A DNA stretch of 16,980 nt from Clostridiales bacterium (GTDB taxonomy: Bacteria > Bacillota > Clostridia > Christensenellales > JAISNN01), in contig JAISQX010000201.1 in assembly GCA_031273965.1 (NCBI GenBank), positions 1 to 16,980 on the forward strand, given 5' to 3'. The translations under genes and the position numbers were made by a program. The notes beneath the pieces are model-generated. The model was not told the origin of the DNA. It saw only the letters and a program-made list of their open reading frames with translations, and did no database searches. Within the stretch, counting starts at the first letter, position 1. Each line of letters begins with the position of its first letter. This document shows, piece by piece, positions 15,781 to 16,980 of the stretch.

Positions 15781-16374
15781 TTACCTTATAGCAAAACTCT
15801 TTCTGTGTATGGGACAAAGCCCTATCTCTCGTATCGCGGCATAATGCTCCGCCGTCCCGTATCCTTTGTGGCGGCAAAAGCCATAACCCGGATAAATTTC
15901 ATCGTATTTCCTCATCAATCTGTCGCGCGCTACCTTTGCGAGAATAGAGGCGCAGGCTATATTATAGCTTTTTGCGTCGCCTTTTATTATGCTCACGCAG
16001 TTTTTTATATCCAGCTTCACCGCGTCTATAAGAAGTACGTCCGGCCTTAGATACAAAGCGTCGTGGCAGTCAAGCATACCTTTTTTTGTCGCGTTTAATA
16101 TGTTTATTAGGTCTATTTCATCATGTTCAACGAATCGAATACTATATGAAAGCGCTTTATCTATAATACTCTCATATAATGTTTCCCGTTTTTTTTCCGA
16201 AACCTTCTTACTGTCGTCAACCCCGTCAACGATATCAGCAGTGTCAAGCGGCATAATTACCGCCGCGCAAGCGACCGGTCCCGCCAACGGACCTCTTCCC
16301 GCTTCGTCCGTGCCGCCTATCAAGCGGTATTCGCTCAAAAATCTCCTATCAAACTCGACTAATGATGAAGTCAT
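15781..16374 (-). CDS. rnhB: Ribonuclease HII
   Basis: A 197-residue enzyme that cuts RNA in RNA-DNA hybrids and removes single ribonucleotides from DNA. The GTDEAGRGPLAGPV motif gives catalytic Asp23 and Glu24. DSKKVSEKKRE follows at 54-64, and LLIDAVKL supplies Asp117. KGDAKSYNIACASILAKVARDR (131-152) supplies Asp133. GYGTAEH and HRKSF close the protein, so the acidic active-site set is complete. The ATG at 16374 has GGAG 9 bases upstream. It follows trmL by 37 bases on the same strand, probably in one transcript, and ends at the terminator at 15712-15746. Confidence 0.96.
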   Translation of the reverse strand: MTSSLVEFDRRFLSEYRLIGGTDEAGRGPLAGPVACAAVIMPLDTADIVDGVDDSKKVSEKKRETLYESIIDKALSYSIRFVEHDEIDLINILNATKKGMLDCHDALYLRPDVLLIDAVKLDIKNCVSIIKGDAKSYNIACASILAKVARDRLMRKYDEIYPGYGFCRHKGYGTAEHYAAIREIGLCPIHRKSFAIR

Positions 16375-16411
16375 AATATATTTCTCCGTCGTGTCTTTTT
16401 GACCGCATTAA

Positions 16412-16894
16412 TTAAAATTTTGTAAGCCTGCCCTTTTCGCACAAGCCCGTAAAATCATGCTGTCTAAGCGCTTCGTATATGATTATCGCCACGCTGTTGC
16501 TCAAGTTCAGCGATCGGTTGTTTTCGCTCATAGGTATACGAACGGCGCTTTTATAATTTTCATTAAGCAATTTTTCATCAAGCCCCTTAGACTCGGGACC
16601 GAATATTATGTAATCTCCGCTTTCATAAAGGATTTGGTCATAGCGCGCCGCGGCTTTTGTGGACGCATAAAAATATCGCCCCGGATTCTTTTTATGAAAT
16701 TCCTCAAAATCCTCGTACACTATGACTTTTGCGTCCTTCCAATAATCCAATCCGGCGCGCTTGAGATGCTTATCCGTAATCTCAAACCCCAAAGGTCTTA
16801 TTAGATGAACTACGCACCCCGCGGCAACCGAGGTGCGTACTATATTTCCCGTGTTTTGCGGTATTTCCGGCTGAAACAAAACTATGTTGAACAA
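16412..16894 (-). CDS. trmL: tRNA (cytidine/uridine(34)-2'-O)-methyltransferase TrmL
   Basis: A 160-residue SPOUT methyltransferase of the TrmL/YibK/CspR type, which uses S-adenosylmethionine to methylate the ribose at the wobble position of leucine tRNAs. Visible motifs are PEIPQNTGNIVRT (9-21), RPLGF (33-37), the knot motif FGPESKGL (98-105) and IPMSENNRSLNLSNSVAIIIYEALRQ (120-145). The start is a TTG at 16894. The family normally begins MxNIVLxxPEIPQNTGN, and GGAGG lies 9 bases upstream of that TTG, so the unusual codon is well supported. It lies about 43 bases after the probable gpmI stop and 37 bases ahead of rnhB. Confidence 0.95.
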   Translation of the reverse strand: MFNIVLFQPEIPQNTGNIVRTSVAAGCVVHLIRPLGFEITDKHLKRAGLDYWKDAKVIVYEDFEEFHKKNPGRYFYASTKAAARYDQILYESGDYIIFGPESKGLDEKLLNENYKSAVRIPMSENNRSLNLSNSVAIIIYEALRQHDFTGLCEKGRLTKF

Positions 16895-16937
16895 AGAAGT
16901 AAAACCTCCCTCCGTCAGTTATGCGCGCGCCGTGAAG

Positions 16938-16980
16938 CTAATCCCGCGCTATCAACGAGCGTCCCGTCATTTCTTCCGGT
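16938..16980 (-). CDS. gpmI: Probable C-terminus of phosphoglycerate mutase GpmI (5' part outside window)
   Basis: Only the last 13 codons and the stop (TAG at 16938-16940) are visible, reading PEEMTGRSLIARD. This closely resembles the end of cofactor-independent phosphoglycerate mutases, where a LLGLxxPxEMTGxSLI segment closes the alkaline-phosphatase-like domain. That enzyme interconverts 3- and 2-phosphoglycerate in glycolysis. The other minus-strand frame is also open here (ending ASRRAHN) and cannot be fully excluded. Confidence is limited by the short length. Confidence 0.55.
   Translation of the reverse strand, partial: PEEMTGRSLIARD

Noticed and set aside
1..16980. CRISPR array, tRNA/rRNA genes, riboswitches, insertion sequences, toxin-antitoxin or defence system
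   Set aside because: I looked for regular spaced repeats, clover-leaf signatures, transposase motifs and known defence domains and saw none that I can support. The XRE regulator is of the YozG type, not an antitoxin with an adjacent small toxin.

Overview
The window looks like a chromosomal segment of a spore-forming, low-to-moderate-GC member of the class Clostridia (Bacillota). The reasons are a full-length spoIVA and a SpoIIM-like gene, both with sigma-E-like promoters, a clostridial-type murB/PHP/whiA/HPr/dnaE cluster, and an RqcH-type NFACT protein. Shine-Dalgarno sequences of the GGAGG type precede most genes. Nothing in the sequence allows a genus-level call.

Layout. Bases 2-1559 (+): the 3' part of a family 31 glycoside hydrolase, then a small DUF1801 protein with a zinc-knuckle-like N-terminus. 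Bases 1560-1938 hold no convincing gene. Bases 1939-2514 (-): a SpoIIM-like membrane protein. Bases 2807-9511 (-): one probable operon read murB, PHP phosphoesterase, whiA, HPr-like, dnaE, closed by a strong terminator at 2715-2746. The rapZ and yvcK genes that often sit beside whiA in this cluster are missing. The HPr-like protein has lost the phosphorylatable histidine but keeps the regulatory serine. Bases 9686-11452 (+): rqcH, divergent from murB, with a -10 box six bases from its ATG, so possibly leaderless. Bases 11488-13860 (-): a DUF2975-like membrane protein, a YozG-type XRE regulator and a lipoprotein. They lie downstream of a consensus sigma-A promoter with two inverted repeats at the -10 box and start site. 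Bases 14160-15641 (-): spoIVA. Bases 15781-16980 (-): rnhB, trmL and the last codons of what looks like gpmI, closed by a terminator.

How the genes fit together. The long operon joins peptidoglycan precursor synthesis (MurB), division/metabolic regulation (WhiA, HPr-like) and replication (DnaE). SpoIVA builds the coat basement layer, and the SpoIIM-like protein would act in engulfment; both would be mother-cell genes under sigma E. RqcH rescues stalled ribosomes. RNase HII and TrmL are housekeeping nucleic-acid enzymes. The XRE/DUF2975/lipoprotein unit looks like a self-regulated envelope module of unknown role and is the least explained gene set here. I did not find a clearly new defence or mobile system, and there is no tRNA, rRNA, CRISPR array or intact insertion sequence that I can recognise.
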